This document shows, in pieces, positions 15,776 through 24,457 of a stretch of DNA of 64,000 nucleotides. Numbering within the stretch: the first letter of the stretch is position 1; every line of letters starts with the position of its first letter. The translations under genes were made by a program, and so were the position numbers. The stretch comes from JAJZQZ01 sp963790415 (lineage in GTDB: Bacteria > Actinomycetota > Thermoleophilia > RBG-16-64-13), in contig CAWBOK010000008.1 in the NCBI GenBank assembly GCA_963790415.1, forward strand, positions 124,001-188,000, in the 5' to 3' direction. The notes beneath the pieces are model-generated. The model had not been told where the DNA came from, made no database searches, and worked only from the letters and a program-made list of their open reading frames with translations.

Positions 15776-16794
15776 TCACGCTTCCCGAGGCGCCTCGCGT
15801 GGCCCACCGCAACACTCCGGGCTCGGAATCCCTTCTGTATGGTGGTTCGGACGACGCCGAACAGCGGGTTCATTGACGCGTACCCGGCAGGTAGACGGAC
15901 GAACGTCCCCCCGAACTTCGTCTTGTAGTCTCCTCCACCGCAGGTGTCATAGACCGTCAAGCCCCGCTCGATGGCCAGCTGCAGGGCGTGCCAGTGGATG
16001 AGGTCGTTCGCTCCTAGGGGATATGCAGTCTCGTATGACGCTCCGCCCCAAAAATAGGCGGTGTGGTGATCGACGAGCGCCAACACGCAGGCCAAGGCTT
16101 GGTCGTCTTTCCAGGCTGTAAGTGTGACGAGATTGTGCGTTTTGGAGAGGGTCTGCACGATCGTCTCGACGCGCTCCAACTTGTAGGTCGGGGTGAGCCC
16201 CTGCCGGTTGAACACCGCCTGCAGCATGTCGTAGAATCGCCGTGGAAAGTCTGGAGAGGTGTCTTGGGTAACTACCACTCCGCTCTTCTCGGCCTTGTGG
16301 ACCTTATTACGCATTGCCGGCTTGAGATGACTCCAGACCTCATCCGCCCCGCCGGATAAATCCACCCGATACGTCTGCGTGTCGCGGAGCTTGTAGCCCT
16401 TCGCGGTAAGGTCTGCCGGTGAGAAGTACTCACCGCCTAGTTCGACCAAGGCGATCCTTCGCCCCCGGGCCCATGTGTCCACCGCATTCAGGAAATCTCC
16501 GGGAGGGACCACGTTCGAGAACAGTGGGTACATGTAGTCGGTGGCGCTCCCCGGCAGGGGCGCGCCGAAGACCCTCGCTCCGAACTTCGTCATTAGGAAA
16601 CCGCACCAATGTCCGCACACCTGTCCGTTTGCCTCGATCTCGAAACGGATGACAGCACCCGGGAGGGAGCGGTCGAGGCAGGCATGCCAGCCCGACAGGT
16701 GGAATACGGTCGCGTCCGAATAGGAAGCGGCCATCTCGTCCCACGCGTCGGGGGTGATGTCTGGAAGTGGGCGGATCAGAACAGTCTGGGGCAT
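15772..16794 (-). CDS. FemAB/GNAT-like acyltransferase (BioF2-like domain)
   Basis: A 340-residue protein with two tandem acetyltransferase-like halves, as in FemAB and polysaccharide-linked acyltransferases. Recognisable pieces are AMRNKVHKAEKSGV, the Lys/Arg-rich helix before the second domain, then AYFWGGASYETAYPLGANDL and YDTCGGGDYKTKFGG, the typical FemAB C-terminus. It probably transfers an amino-acyl or acyl group to a surface sugar. It is first in the operon; an AT-rich -10-like TATTAT lies at about 16830 on the reverse strand. Its stop overlaps the aminotransferase ATG (ATGA). Confidence 0.82.
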   Translation of the reverse strand: MPQTVLIRPLPDITPDAWDEMAASYSDATVFHLSGWHACLDRSLPGAVIRFEIEANGQVCGHWCGFLMTKFGARVFGAPLPGSATDYMYPLFSNVVPPGDFLNAVDTWARGRRIALVELGGEYFSPADLTAKGYKLRDTQTYRVDLSGGADEVWSHLKPAMRNKVHKAEKSGVVVTQDTSPDFPRRFYDMLQAVFNRQGLTPTYKLERVETIVQTLSKTHNLVTLTAWKDDQALACVLALVDHHTAYFWGGASYETAYPLGANDLIHWHALQLAIERGLTVYDTCGGGDYKTKFGGTFVRLPAGYASMNPLFGVVRTTIQKGFRARSVAVGHARRLGKRD

Positions 16795-16846
16795 GGCTCC
16801 TACGGATGTTCGTTGGGTAGTCTGACAACCATAATACCCGAGCCGA

Positions 16847-16903
16847 AGGCGGAGGGGGCGGGATTCGAACCCGCGAGGGCTTGCGCCCTGCCAGTTTTCA
16901 AGA
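16847..16903 (-). repeat. 57-bp exact copy of the tRNA-Ser 3' portion (att-like)
   Basis: Bases 16847-16903 are identical to 38878-38934. The copy runs from three bases beyond the tRNA 3' end through the acceptor strand, T arm, variable arm and half of the anticodon stem, and ends in the anticodon loop (antisense tcaaga). Identity stopping in the anticodon loop is the classic pattern left by tyrosine recombinases that integrate into tRNA genes. It cannot fold as a tRNA. Confidence 0.9.
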
Positions 16904-17021
16904 ACGACGGGTCTCTTCTAAGAAGAGCCTGGTGATGATTGGTTTACTGCTCAGAAGGAGGGCTCTCATGAGCCAATCCATGAGCCGAATCGTTTGTGGC
17001 GTCTTCTGGGTGGGGAGCAAG

Positions 17022-17036
17022 ATGGGCCCCTTTTTG
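17022..17036. repeat. 15-bp target-site duplication, left copy
   Basis: The 15 bases atgggcccctttttg here recur at 18805-18819, directly flanking the IS481-family element. Long direct repeats are known for this family. Confidence 0.8.
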
Positions 17037-17197
17037 TGTGCTGTCCCGGTACATACTTTCCATACAGCGGCTCCGGTACCTATGTTCCACTTTCCGGACA
17101 CAGCTCCGGTACCTATGCGACACCTGTTCCGGTAGGTGTGCGACACAAGCTCCGGTACCTGTGTTCCACTTCTTGGGCCCTCGCGCCGGCACCGCCC

Positions 17198-17236
17198 CTG
17201 CTCGGATATGCCTCTTAAGCAGGCATATCCGAGCAG
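17198..17236 (+). repeat. 16-bp perfect inverted repeat over the transposase start
   Basis: CTGCTCGGATATGCCT at 17198-17213 and its exact reverse complement at 17221-17236 are separated by 7 bases. The ATG at 17208 lies inside the left arm. In RNA this hairpin would bury that start, so it may limit transposase translation; in DNA it could be an operator. The GTG at 17250 would be an unblocked alternative start. Confidence 0.7.
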
Positions 17237-18706
17237 GGAGGGCAGAGTCGTGCTCGTGGAGCTTCAGCTGGTGGAGCAGCGCTATCAGGCGGTTCTCGAG
17301 GTGCTCGCCGGGGTGACGGTCACCGACGTGGCCCAGAGATACGGGGTCACGCGGCAGACGGTGCACCGGTGGCTTCGGCGGTATGGCGTGGACGGCCTGG
17401 GCGGTCTCGCCGACCACTCCTCCAGGCCGGCGAGCTGCCCCCATCAGATGCTCCCGGAGGTCGAGGCCCGGATCGTCACCCTGCGGGTGGAGCACCCGGA
17501 GTGGGGTCCCCTCACCCTGCAACATGAGCTGAAGGAAGAGGGATGTGTCCCCATCCCCTCCCGCTCCGCCATCCACCGCTGTCTGCTTAGACACGGTCTC
17601 ATCACCCCGGAGCCCCGCAAGCGCAAGCGCTCGGACTATAGGCGTTGGGAACGCTCCCGCTCTATGGAGCTCTGGCAGATGGACGTGATGGGTGGGGTGA
17701 TGCTCACGGACGGCACCGAGCTCAAGGTGGTCACCGGCCTCGACGACCACTCCCGCTTCTGCATCTCGGCCAAGCTCGTCCTGCGGGCCACGGCCCGGCC
17801 GGTGTGCGAGGCTCTCGCCGAAGCCCTGCGCCGCTACGGGGTCCCCGACCAGATCCTCACCGACAACGGCAAGGTCTTCACCGGGAGGTTCGGCCCCGGT
17901 AGCGGGGAGGTGCTCTTTGACCGCATATGCCGGGAGAACGGCATCCGTCATCTGCTCACCGCGCCCCGCTCTCCCACCACCACCGGCAAGGTGGAGCGCT
18001 TCCATAAGACGGTCAGGACCCTCTTCCTGCGCGATCGGGCGTTCGCCACGATCACCGAGGCCCAAGAGGCACTCGACGCCTGGGTCGAGAGCTATAACCA
18101 CCGCCGGCCCCACCAGAGCCTGGGCATGGTGGCTCCGGCGAAGCGCTTCGCCCTCGCCGTCCCGGAGGTCGGTCGAGAAGCCCTCGGAGCGCCACGGAGA
18201 TTGCCCGCCCACCAGCACCGCCGGGACGCACGGTCACCCGGGTGGTGGGACGGGACGGGCGCATCAGCCTCGCCTGCTACGCCTATCCCGTGGGGAGATG
18301 GCTCTCAGGCGAGACGGTGGACGTGGTCCTGCGCGACGACGGTCTCCTCGAGGTCTTCCACCGGGGGGTGCTCATCAAGGCTCACGCGCAGCGGCACGAA
18401 GAGAAGAGGAAATCGCAGATACCGGTGCGCAGCCACGCCCGGCCGAAGCCCCTGCGCCCGAGCTCCGATCGAGCCGTCATCCGCCTGGTCGACTCCACCG
18501 GCTGCATCTCCTTCGCCGGGACGAGCTACCGGGTGGGCAAAGCCTTCAAGGGAAGCCAGGTGGAGGTCGAGACCACCGTGGAGACGGTGCGGATCTTCCT
18601 CGATGGGGAGTGCATCCGCGTCCACACGGCCACGCATGACCCAAGCAAGCTGCACGGCGCCTTCGCTACGCCCGGTGGTCGCCCAAGAAAGGCCAAGGCA
18701 GGCTGA
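17208..18706 (+). pseudogene. IS481-family transposase, one frameshift near 18170
   Basis: The N-terminus has a helix-turn-helix (VTDVAQRYGVTRQTVHRWL). The DDE integrase core follows: LWQMDVMGGV (first Asp), YGVPDQILTDNGK (second Asp) and SPTTTGKVERFHKTVR (Glu). The reading frame changes at about 18165-18230; the C-terminal part (RISLACYAYPVGRWL through GGRPRKAKAG) continues in another frame to a stop at 18706. Family members carry both parts in one chain, so a single-base indel is the simplest explanation. The start may be ATG 17208 or GTG 17250 (VLVELQLVEQRY), the latter closer to family length. Confidence 0.8.
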
Positions 18707-18819
18707 CCCTCATGCACTCACTCACCCTCTGCAGGTTACGTTCCTCAGAGATCTGTAACACAGGTACCGGAACTCAGATGTAACACGGGTACCGGGACTT
18801 GACAATGGGCCCCTTTTTG

Positions 18820-19127
18820 TCTTCAGTTGCGGTTGCACGATGAGCAGGAGGTCGTCTTAGTATCCCGGGCTCTTTCCGGTGAAGATGCCGAGCTACCACC
18901 CGATGGTGTCACTGCGTCGACGGCGACGCTTGTATAAGCCTGGTTGCGCCGGAATCTCGCGGCTGGGGGCGACGTAGCCAGCGGGGGAATCTGGATCCTC
19001 CGTGCGGAAGGAACCCAGTCTACGCCGGTCAAGCGCATCAGCATCCCGTAAGCGTCGACCGTTCCGCGCGCGCAACCGGTCTGATACAGTCGGCACACAC
19101 CGCCACGACCGACGCATGGAGGATCGC
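18820..19127. other. non-coding gap before the SLH gene cluster
   Basis: No reading frame here has a coding signature. The end of the short frame interrupted by the IS (TGA at about 18840) and the leader of the next SLH gene are the only content seen. Confidence 0.5.
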
Positions 19128-21374
19128 ATGCCCGCGCGCCCACGCCCCGTTGGACTCTTCCTCCTCGCCGGCCTGTTGGCGTTCTCCCTGACGGCGGTTG
19201 TAGTCGCTGTGACTGCGTCCTCGGCCCAAGCGGCCGGCCCGAGCGTGCGACAGGTCACCAACGACAGTCTGGACGATCTGAGCCCCTCGCTCGGAGGCGG
19301 TCGCCTGGTCTGGCAGAGTTGGGACGGTGGAGACTGGGATATCGAGTTGCTCGACCTGTCTACCGGCGCCACGACGCCGGTCACTTCAAGCGAGTTCGGT
19401 GTGAACGATGAACGGCCGCAGATCGACGAGTCGGGGGCGAGCGTCGTGTTCGGCACCCGGAACCGCACCGAACCCACCATGTGGACGCTGCGGCTGTACG
19501 ACGTCTTTTCGGGCACGACCGAGCAGATCGCCACGGTCGACGACGGCGGCTACGACGGTTGGCAGCCGCGGGTAGACTCCGGCCTGGTGGTGTGGTGGGG
19601 CATCGAGGTCGGCGTGCGCTATGTGTATGTCCGTTCCGTCAGCGCGGGCCGAGAGACCCTACGTCTGGGTGGAGCCGACGCCTATGGGCCGGTCGTCAGC
19701 TATCCCTACGTCTGCTGGATCGAATCCGGCGGTGTCTACGCCTTCGACGATCGCACCGGTGTCACGCGACGCCTCGAGAGCCTGGGCGGAGATCCTCCGG
19801 CTATGCTCGCGCTCTCCGGCCCCATGGTGCTCGCGACATGGGTCGACGGGGATGCCGGTAACGCCCGCCTTGTCTCGTGTGATCTCCTCACCGACGCCGT
19901 CCAAGACATAGCCGTCGGCGAGATCTTGGACCGCCCGCCCGTGCTCTCGGAGGGTCGCGTGGCCTGGGCGGACGAGACTGGTGTGTGGACGGCCGACGTC
20001 GCAACCGGAGTGTCCGCGCGGGTGGCGGATTCCCCCGGGGGAACCTACGCCGGGGGACGGCAGTTCGCGCTGTCGGGAGACACGCTCGCCTGGACCGTGC
20101 AGGGCTATGACCCATCGGCCTGGGCGATCTACCGTCACGACCTCGCCACCGGCGCCACGACCCTCTTGAGTGAACGCCTCCCTCTCGGTCACAACCAGGC
20201 GCCTACCGTCTGGGGAGACCTCATCGCCTGGCAGGGCAAGGACGCCACCGATGCCGAGATCTTCCTCTACTCACCCGGCGCCTTCAACGACGTCGCCTGT
20301 TCACCCTATCGCTACGCCGCCGAGTCACTGGCGCTCGACGGTATCGTGAGCGGTTACCCCGACGGCTCCTTCCGCCCGAACGCCCTGGTGGTGCGGGCGC
20401 AGTTCGCCAAGATGATCGTGGGCGCGCTCGACATTGCCGTGACCGAGGGGGGAGAACCGTTGCCCTTCACCGACGTCGAGGTCGACCCCGGCGATCTTTA
20501 CCCCGACGACTACGTAGCCGCGGCCGCCGCTCTGGGTATCACTCAAGGGGTGACGTCGACCACCTTCGCCCCCTTCCGAGCCATCAGTCGTGCCCAGGTT
20601 GTCACCATGGTCGTGAGGGCTGCGGGAGCACGCGGACTCGAACTCGTCACTCCTCCGGCGGACTGGAGCGGATCGTACATTCCCGCGGACCCGACGCACG
20701 GTTCGAACATGGCCATCGCCGAGTACAACGGTCTGCTCGACGACGTAGTGCTGTGGGAAGACGTGCCGGGCTCCGGCGAGTCGCCTGTGTGGGACCCGTG
20801 GGCCGAGGCCGATCGCGGGGAGGTGGCCCAGATACTCTGGAACCTGCGCGGCAGGCCCATCGGCGGACTCGGCGCGCCCGGCATGCCCGCGGGCCTCGAG
20901 GAGTGGCTGCGCCGCCGAGGCTTCCTGGGCACCGTCTACACGCTGAACTCGCTCCCCGAGGGGTGGTTCGCTTCGTCTGACCCGCTCACCTGGAACGAGG
21001 GCGCGTCGGACTACTTCCGGCCGCACAACCCGGCGTACGAAGACTACGGCTCCGGACCCGGCTACGATCTCTCCCTTACCCGGGGGAGTCTGTACGCCGA
21101 AGCCTCCTTCGGCGCCGCGTTCGTGAGCGCCGAGGAGTTGTCCGGACTGCCCCAGGGCGACCCCACTGGCGTGTACACCGAAGGCCGGGAATGGACGAGT
21201 CAGGTTGGACAGATGGATTGGCTCTGTTCGGTGACGATACCCCTGCCCGAGGATCCCGAGCGTTCTTGCCTCCTGCGGTTGGCGCTGCCCTACCCGGGGA
21301 GCCAGGACGAGCGGACGTTGCTGCTCGAGGAGTTTGCGAGGCTTGTTGTGAAGCACGGCCCGGCGGGGGATTGA
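19128..21374 (+). CDS. SLH surface protein with N-terminal beta-propeller
   Basis: About 748 residues. A signal peptide (LFLLAGLLAFSLTAVVVAV) is followed by about 340 residues of repeated blades such as RLVWQSWDGGDWDIELLDL, typical of TolB/WD-like beta-propellers. Three SLH repeats follow (VSGYPDGSFRPN, QFAKMIVGAL, LYPDDYVAAAAALGI, ADRGEVAQILWNLRG). The C-terminal about 130 residues form an unrecognised domain containing GWFASSDPLTW. It is expected on the cell surface, bound through SLH to wall polymer. The start at ATG 19128 follows a ggagg ribosome binding site. The same order, propeller-SLH-unknown domain, recurs at 28453-30513. Confidence 0.85.
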   Translation: MPARPRPVGLFLLAGLLAFSLTAVVVAVTASSAQAAGPSVRQVTNDSLDDLSPSLGGGRLVWQSWDGGDWDIELLDLSTGATTPVTSSEFGVNDERPQIDESGASVVFGTRNRTEPTMWTLRLYDVFSGTTEQIATVDDGGYDGWQPRVDSGLVVWWGIEVGVRYVYVRSVSAGRETLRLGGADAYGPVVSYPYVCWIESGGVYAFDDRTGVTRRLESLGGDPPAMLALSGPMVLATWVDGDAGNARLVSCDLLTDAVQDIAVGEILDRPPVLSEGRVAWADETGVWTADVATGVSARVADSPGGTYAGGRQFALSGDTLAWTVQGYDPSAWAIYRHDLATGATTLLSERLPLGHNQAPTVWGDLIAWQGKDATDAEIFLYSPGAFNDVACSPYRYAAESLALDGIVSGYPDGSFRPNALVVRAQFAKMIVGALDIAVTEGGEPLPFTDVEVDPGDLYPDDYVAAAAALGITQGVTSTTFAPFRAISRAQVVTMVVRAAGARGLELVTPPADWSGSYIPADPTHGSNMAIAEYNGLLDDVVLWEDVPGSGESPVWDPWAEADRGEVAQILWNLRGRPIGGLGAPGMPAGLEEWLRRRGFLGTVYTLNSLPEGWFASSDPLTWNEGASDYFRPHNPAYEDYGSGPGYDLSLTRGSLYAEASFGAAFVSAEELSGLPQGDPTGVYTEGREWTSQVGQMDWLCSVTIPLPEDPERSCLLRLALPYPGSQDERTLLLEEFARLVVKHGPAGD

Positions 21375-21411
21375 GGTGGAGCGTTCTGCGACTAGAAACT
21401 GGAGGGTTCGG

Positions 21412-23397
21412 ATGCGTAATCTGCGCTTCGCGGGTATCGTGATGATCGTCGTCATCGTCCTGCTGATAGTGGCAGCCCCGGCCTTCGCCTTCTCCGACGT
21501 CCAATCCTCCGACCCCTACGCCGCCGCCATCACCGATCTTGCCACCCGGGGATTAATCTCCGGCTACGACGACGGCACCTTCCGACCCGAGAACCCCGTC
21601 TTCCGTGCCCAGTTCGCCAAGATGATCGCGGGCGTGCTCGGTCTGACGGTGAGCGAGGCCCTCACGTCCCCCTTCAGCGACCTCGGCGCCGACGACCCGA
21701 CCGACCTCTACCCCCACGAGTACGTGGCCGCCGCCTGGGCTGCCGGCATCACCAAGGGATTCACCCCGACCACCTTCGGCCCGTACCGCACGATCACTCG
21801 GGCCCAGGTCATCACCATGATCGTCCGGGCGGCGGACGCGTACCTGCCCGGGAGCCTTCTCGAGCCCCCGGCCGCCTGGTGGGGCGGCGTCGTACCCGGG
21901 GACCCCACCCATGCCGCCAACATCCGTCGGGCCGAATACAACGACCTACTCTCCGCCCTCCACCCCTACGCGGGCTGGGCCGTCGAGGGCGAGGCCACAC
22001 GCGGTGAGGTCGCTGAGCTGCTCTACGCCCTCGAGCACCACGGGCCGCCCCTCGCTCTCCCCGACACGGTGTGGCGGGAGGTCGACTCCCCCCTTGCCGG
22101 GGGCGCGCTGCAGGTGGCTGTGTCGTCGGACGCCCTCGTGACCGTCGACGATGACCGCGGGGGTCTCCGGGCGTATCTCTTCGCGACCGGCAAGACAATC
22201 GCGCTCCCGAGCGAGGGCATGGTCCGTGGCGCGGCGGTGGAAGGTACGCTGGTCGTCTGGTCGGAGCTCCCGGAGGGCGACGGCGCGGCGGGCAACACCG
22301 TCTACTCGTATCGTCTACCCGATGGCCCGCAACACCAGGTGCTGGGAACGGATGCGGGTGTGCGGGGATTCAAGCTCTCCGAGGGTCGCCTCTTCTTCAC
22401 GACGGGGGAAACCGTTCTGCGAGAGCAGTATGGCGTCTTTGAGACCATCCCCATCTGGGAACTCGCGCTTGACACGGCAGGGCAACCCGTGGGCGAGCCT
22501 GCGCTTGTCACGCGGCAGTCCAACTACCTGCACCAGTTCGGCGGTGACGCGCTACACGACTTCGCGGTCAGCGGCCACCTGCTCGCCTATCAGCGGGACT
22601 GGGGCGTCCAGGCGGGCATCCACCTGCTCGATCTCGATACTCGTGAGGATATCTACGTGGGGGCGGGTTCCCAGCCCTCCCTCGCCGGGGACCTCGTCGC
22701 CTGGCAGGGATGGGGGATCGATCGGCAGTGGGCGGTGCGGGTCTATGACCACTCCACCGGTCTGCAGTCGATCCTGGCTGCAGATGCCCACGGCCCTGTC
22801 GTGACCGGCGCCGGTATCGCCTATCTGCGCTTCGTCCCCGGAATGCTCCGTGACGAGGTGGTCTTCTACGAGACCGCCTCCGGCAGGGAGAGCGTCCTCG
22901 GGACGCGCGACTACGGTGACGGCTATCACTGGGTGTCGCTTGCCGTGTCGGGCGGCCGTCTGGCCTGGGTGACCGAGGCGTTAGGAGACGAACCGGGCAG
23001 CGTCCGTCTGTTCGAGGGCGTACCTGCCGCTGAGGCCGGCTCCGCCACTCCGGCCACCGCCCGGCTCGTCGATCTGTGGGCCGCCGCGGCTCCGCCGCCG
23101 GCGCTCGCTTCCGGGGCCGCGTCGTGGCCCGAGAGCGGGGGTTGGACGATCGTGCTCGCCTCTATCGAAAACGATGGGCCGACAAGCGAAGCCAGGGCCG
23201 AGGAGGCGAGTTGGGGACTCCCCGACACCTTCGGCCCCTCGGGACTGTTCCTCTCCGACGGCTACTCGAGCCTCGAGCCGGGATACTGGATCGTCTTCGT
23301 TGGTATCTTCGCGACGAAAGCGGAAGCGGAAGTGGAGCTCACGCGGCTCAGCGACGCGGGCGTGACGGGCGCGGTGGTGCGGGAGGTGCGGCCATGA
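21412..23397 (+). CDS. SLH surface protein: SLH x3, beta-propeller, SPOR-like C-terminus
   Basis: About 661 residues. A signal peptide ends PAFAF, three SLH repeats come first (LISGYDDGTFRPE, QFAKMIAGVLGL, LYPHEYVAAAWAAGI, TRGEVAELLYALE), then a beta-propeller of about 330 residues (DLVAWQGWGIDRQWAVRVYD). The last 80 residues, from WTIVLASI through SSLEPGYWIVFVG to GVTGAVVREV, resemble an SPOR-type domain, which in other proteins binds denuded peptidoglycan. The start at ATG 21412 has a ggaggg ribosome binding site; it begins 37 bases after the previous stop, so the two are probably co-transcribed. A GTG at 21376 is possible but weaker. Confidence 0.85.
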   Translation: MRNLRFAGIVMIVVIVLLIVAAPAFAFSDVQSSDPYAAAITDLATRGLISGYDDGTFRPENPVFRAQFAKMIAGVLGLTVSEALTSPFSDLGADDPTDLYPHEYVAAAWAAGITKGFTPTTFGPYRTITRAQVITMIVRAADAYLPGSLLEPPAAWWGGVVPGDPTHAANIRRAEYNDLLSALHPYAGWAVEGEATRGEVAELLYALEHHGPPLALPDTVWREVDSPLAGGALQVAVSSDALVTVDDDRGGLRAYLFATGKTIALPSEGMVRGAAVEGTLVVWSELPEGDGAAGNTVYSYRLPDGPQHQVLGTDAGVRGFKLSEGRLFFTTGETVLREQYGVFETIPIWELALDTAGQPVGEPALVTRQSNYLHQFGGDALHDFAVSGHLLAYQRDWGVQAGIHLLDLDTREDIYVGAGSQPSLAGDLVAWQGWGIDRQWAVRVYDHSTGLQSILAADAHGPVVTGAGIAYLRFVPGMLRDEVVFYETASGRESVLGTRDYGDGYHWVSLAVSGGRLAWVTEALGDEPGSVRLFEGVPAAEAGSATPATARLVDLWAAAAPPPALASGAASWPESGGWTIVLASIENDGPTSEARAEEASWGLPDTFGPSGLFLSDGYSSLEPGYWIVFVGIFATKAEAEVELTRLSDAGVTGAVVREVRP

Positions 23398-23431
23398 GGG
23401 TTGGCCCGAGTTTTGGGGAAGGGGGCCAGTG

Positions 23432-24274
23432 GTGAGCAGGCCCATGTTCCGCGCAGTTCGTTTCGCACTCCTGGTCTCCGCGTTGCTGCTGGTGTCGGGA
23501 TGCACGGCAGACCCTGCCGCGACGACCTCCACTTCGTCAAGCCTGCTACCCCCCACCCTGTCGACAACTGCGACCTCGGTGCCCCCGACGCTCGCCCCAA
23601 GTACGACCGCTCCCTCCACGCCGGCGACCTCAGAGCAGGCGGAAGAGGGCCCCTGGGAACTCTCGATCATCGTGGGCTCCATCCCGAGGTCCGATCCAGA
23701 AGCCGAGGCGAAAGCCCGCGCGCTGGCGGATCGAGTACGGGCAGATGGCTTCGAAGCCGGTGTGGTGGCCTCTTCGGATTTCCCGAGTCTCGAGCCCGGC
23801 TACTGGGTGGTCTACTCAAGGTACGGGATGGGGGATGAGGCCGATGCCCATCTGACCGATCTTCGCGCCAAAGGCTACGCCGACGCCTACCTGGCCGAGT
23901 TCTCGGATACCACCTTCGTCAGGCCGAAGACGCTCTCCGGGCTCGATGGCCAGACCTACCTGCCGGTCATCAGTTCCGTCCCCGGGAACGTCTCGAACAT
24001 CGAGTTGCGCAAGGCGCCCGGGGACGATTCGACCCAGGGCTACAGCTTCCATTCGGTCTGGCGGGGGCATCTGTTCAACGTGGCCGTCGCGCCCTCCATC
24101 CTCTTTGAATGGTCGGACGAGGACGCAGTTGATCCCAATCGGATGGTCGACATCTCCAGTTCGGTCATGACTCCGAACGGATTCAACAGCCGGGTGATCG
24201 TCTATTCGGAGACGGCTCCGCGGGCTACGTTGGAGGCGTTCGTGGCCGAGCTTGAGATCCCGGGGGTCAAGTAG
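23432..24274 (+). CDS. lipoprotein with SPOR-like domain
   Basis: About 280 residues. A signal peptide ends in the lipobox LVSGC, so the protein should be lipid-anchored outside the membrane. A Ser/Thr/Pro linker of about 45 residues follows. The next part, WELSIIVGSI through PSLEPGYWVVYS to GYADAYLAEF, is closely similar to the C-terminal SPOR-like domain of the upstream gene product, pointing to a duplication. The final 110 residues are not recognised. GTG 23429, GTG 23432 and ATG 23444 are all possible starts; a gaaggggg ribosome binding site favours the first two. It sits 34 bases after the SLH gene, same strand. Confidence 0.75.
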   Translation: MSRPMFRAVRFALLVSALLLVSGCTADPAATTSTSSSLLPPTLSTTATSVPPTLAPSTTAPSTPATSEQAEEGPWELSIIVGSIPRSDPEAEAKARALADRVRADGFEAGVVASSDFPSLEPGYWVVYSRYGMGDEADAHLTDLRAKGYADAYLAEFSDTTFVRPKTLSGLDGQTYLPVISSVPGNVSNIELRKAPGDDSTQGYSFHSVWRGHLFNVAVAPSILFEWSDEDAVDPNRMVDISSSVMTPNGFNSRVIVYSETAPRATLEAFVAELEIPGVK

Positions 24275-24277
24275 GTG

Positions 24278-24427
24278 ATGAAGCGGGAGCGGGGAGGTGG
24301 CGACGGCAAGCGGAAAGTGGTCGAGGGACTCAGCCATCAGTTCATCGAGACGAGTCTCATCGAGGATGGAATGCCCAAGGACATCATAGACGCCATCATC
24401 GAGGCGGGCTACGCGGTCTCGCCCTAG
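24278..24427 (+). CDS. small hypothetical protein (49 residues)
   Basis: A short frame starting ATG 24278, 3 bases after the lipoprotein stop, reading MKREREGG-like basic residues and then VVEGLSHQFIETSLIEDGM and DAIIEAGYAVSP. Third-codon positions are strongly G/C, as in neighbouring real genes. It ends 30 bases before the next SLH gene, so it looks like an operon member. No family recognised; the first residues are MKRERGGGDGKRK. Confidence 0.5.
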   Translation: MKRERGGGDGKRKVVEGLSHQFIETSLIEDGMPKDIIDAIIEAGYAVSP

Positions 24428-24457
24428 TCTGAATCTCGCCCTACAAGGAGGCTGATC

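Larger units (their letters stand above)
17037..18804 (+). mobile_element. IS481-family insertion sequence, about 1.77 kb
   Basis: The ends are imperfect inverted repeats: the left begins TGTGCTGTCCCGGTAC and the right, read inward on the other strand, TGTCAAGTCCCGGTAC. Several more CCGGTACC-type repeats lie inside each end (17045-17155 and 18750-18800) and probably bind transposase. The element encodes one DDE transposase and is flanked by 15-bp direct repeats. Excision in silico would restore a short reading frame, MSQSMSRIVCGVF, starting at 16968 behind a strong ribosome binding site. Confidence 0.82.

Noticed and set aside
16847..16903. A second functional tRNA-Ser
   Set aside because: Only the 3' half is present; the D arm, 5' acceptor strand and half of the anticodon stem are missing.
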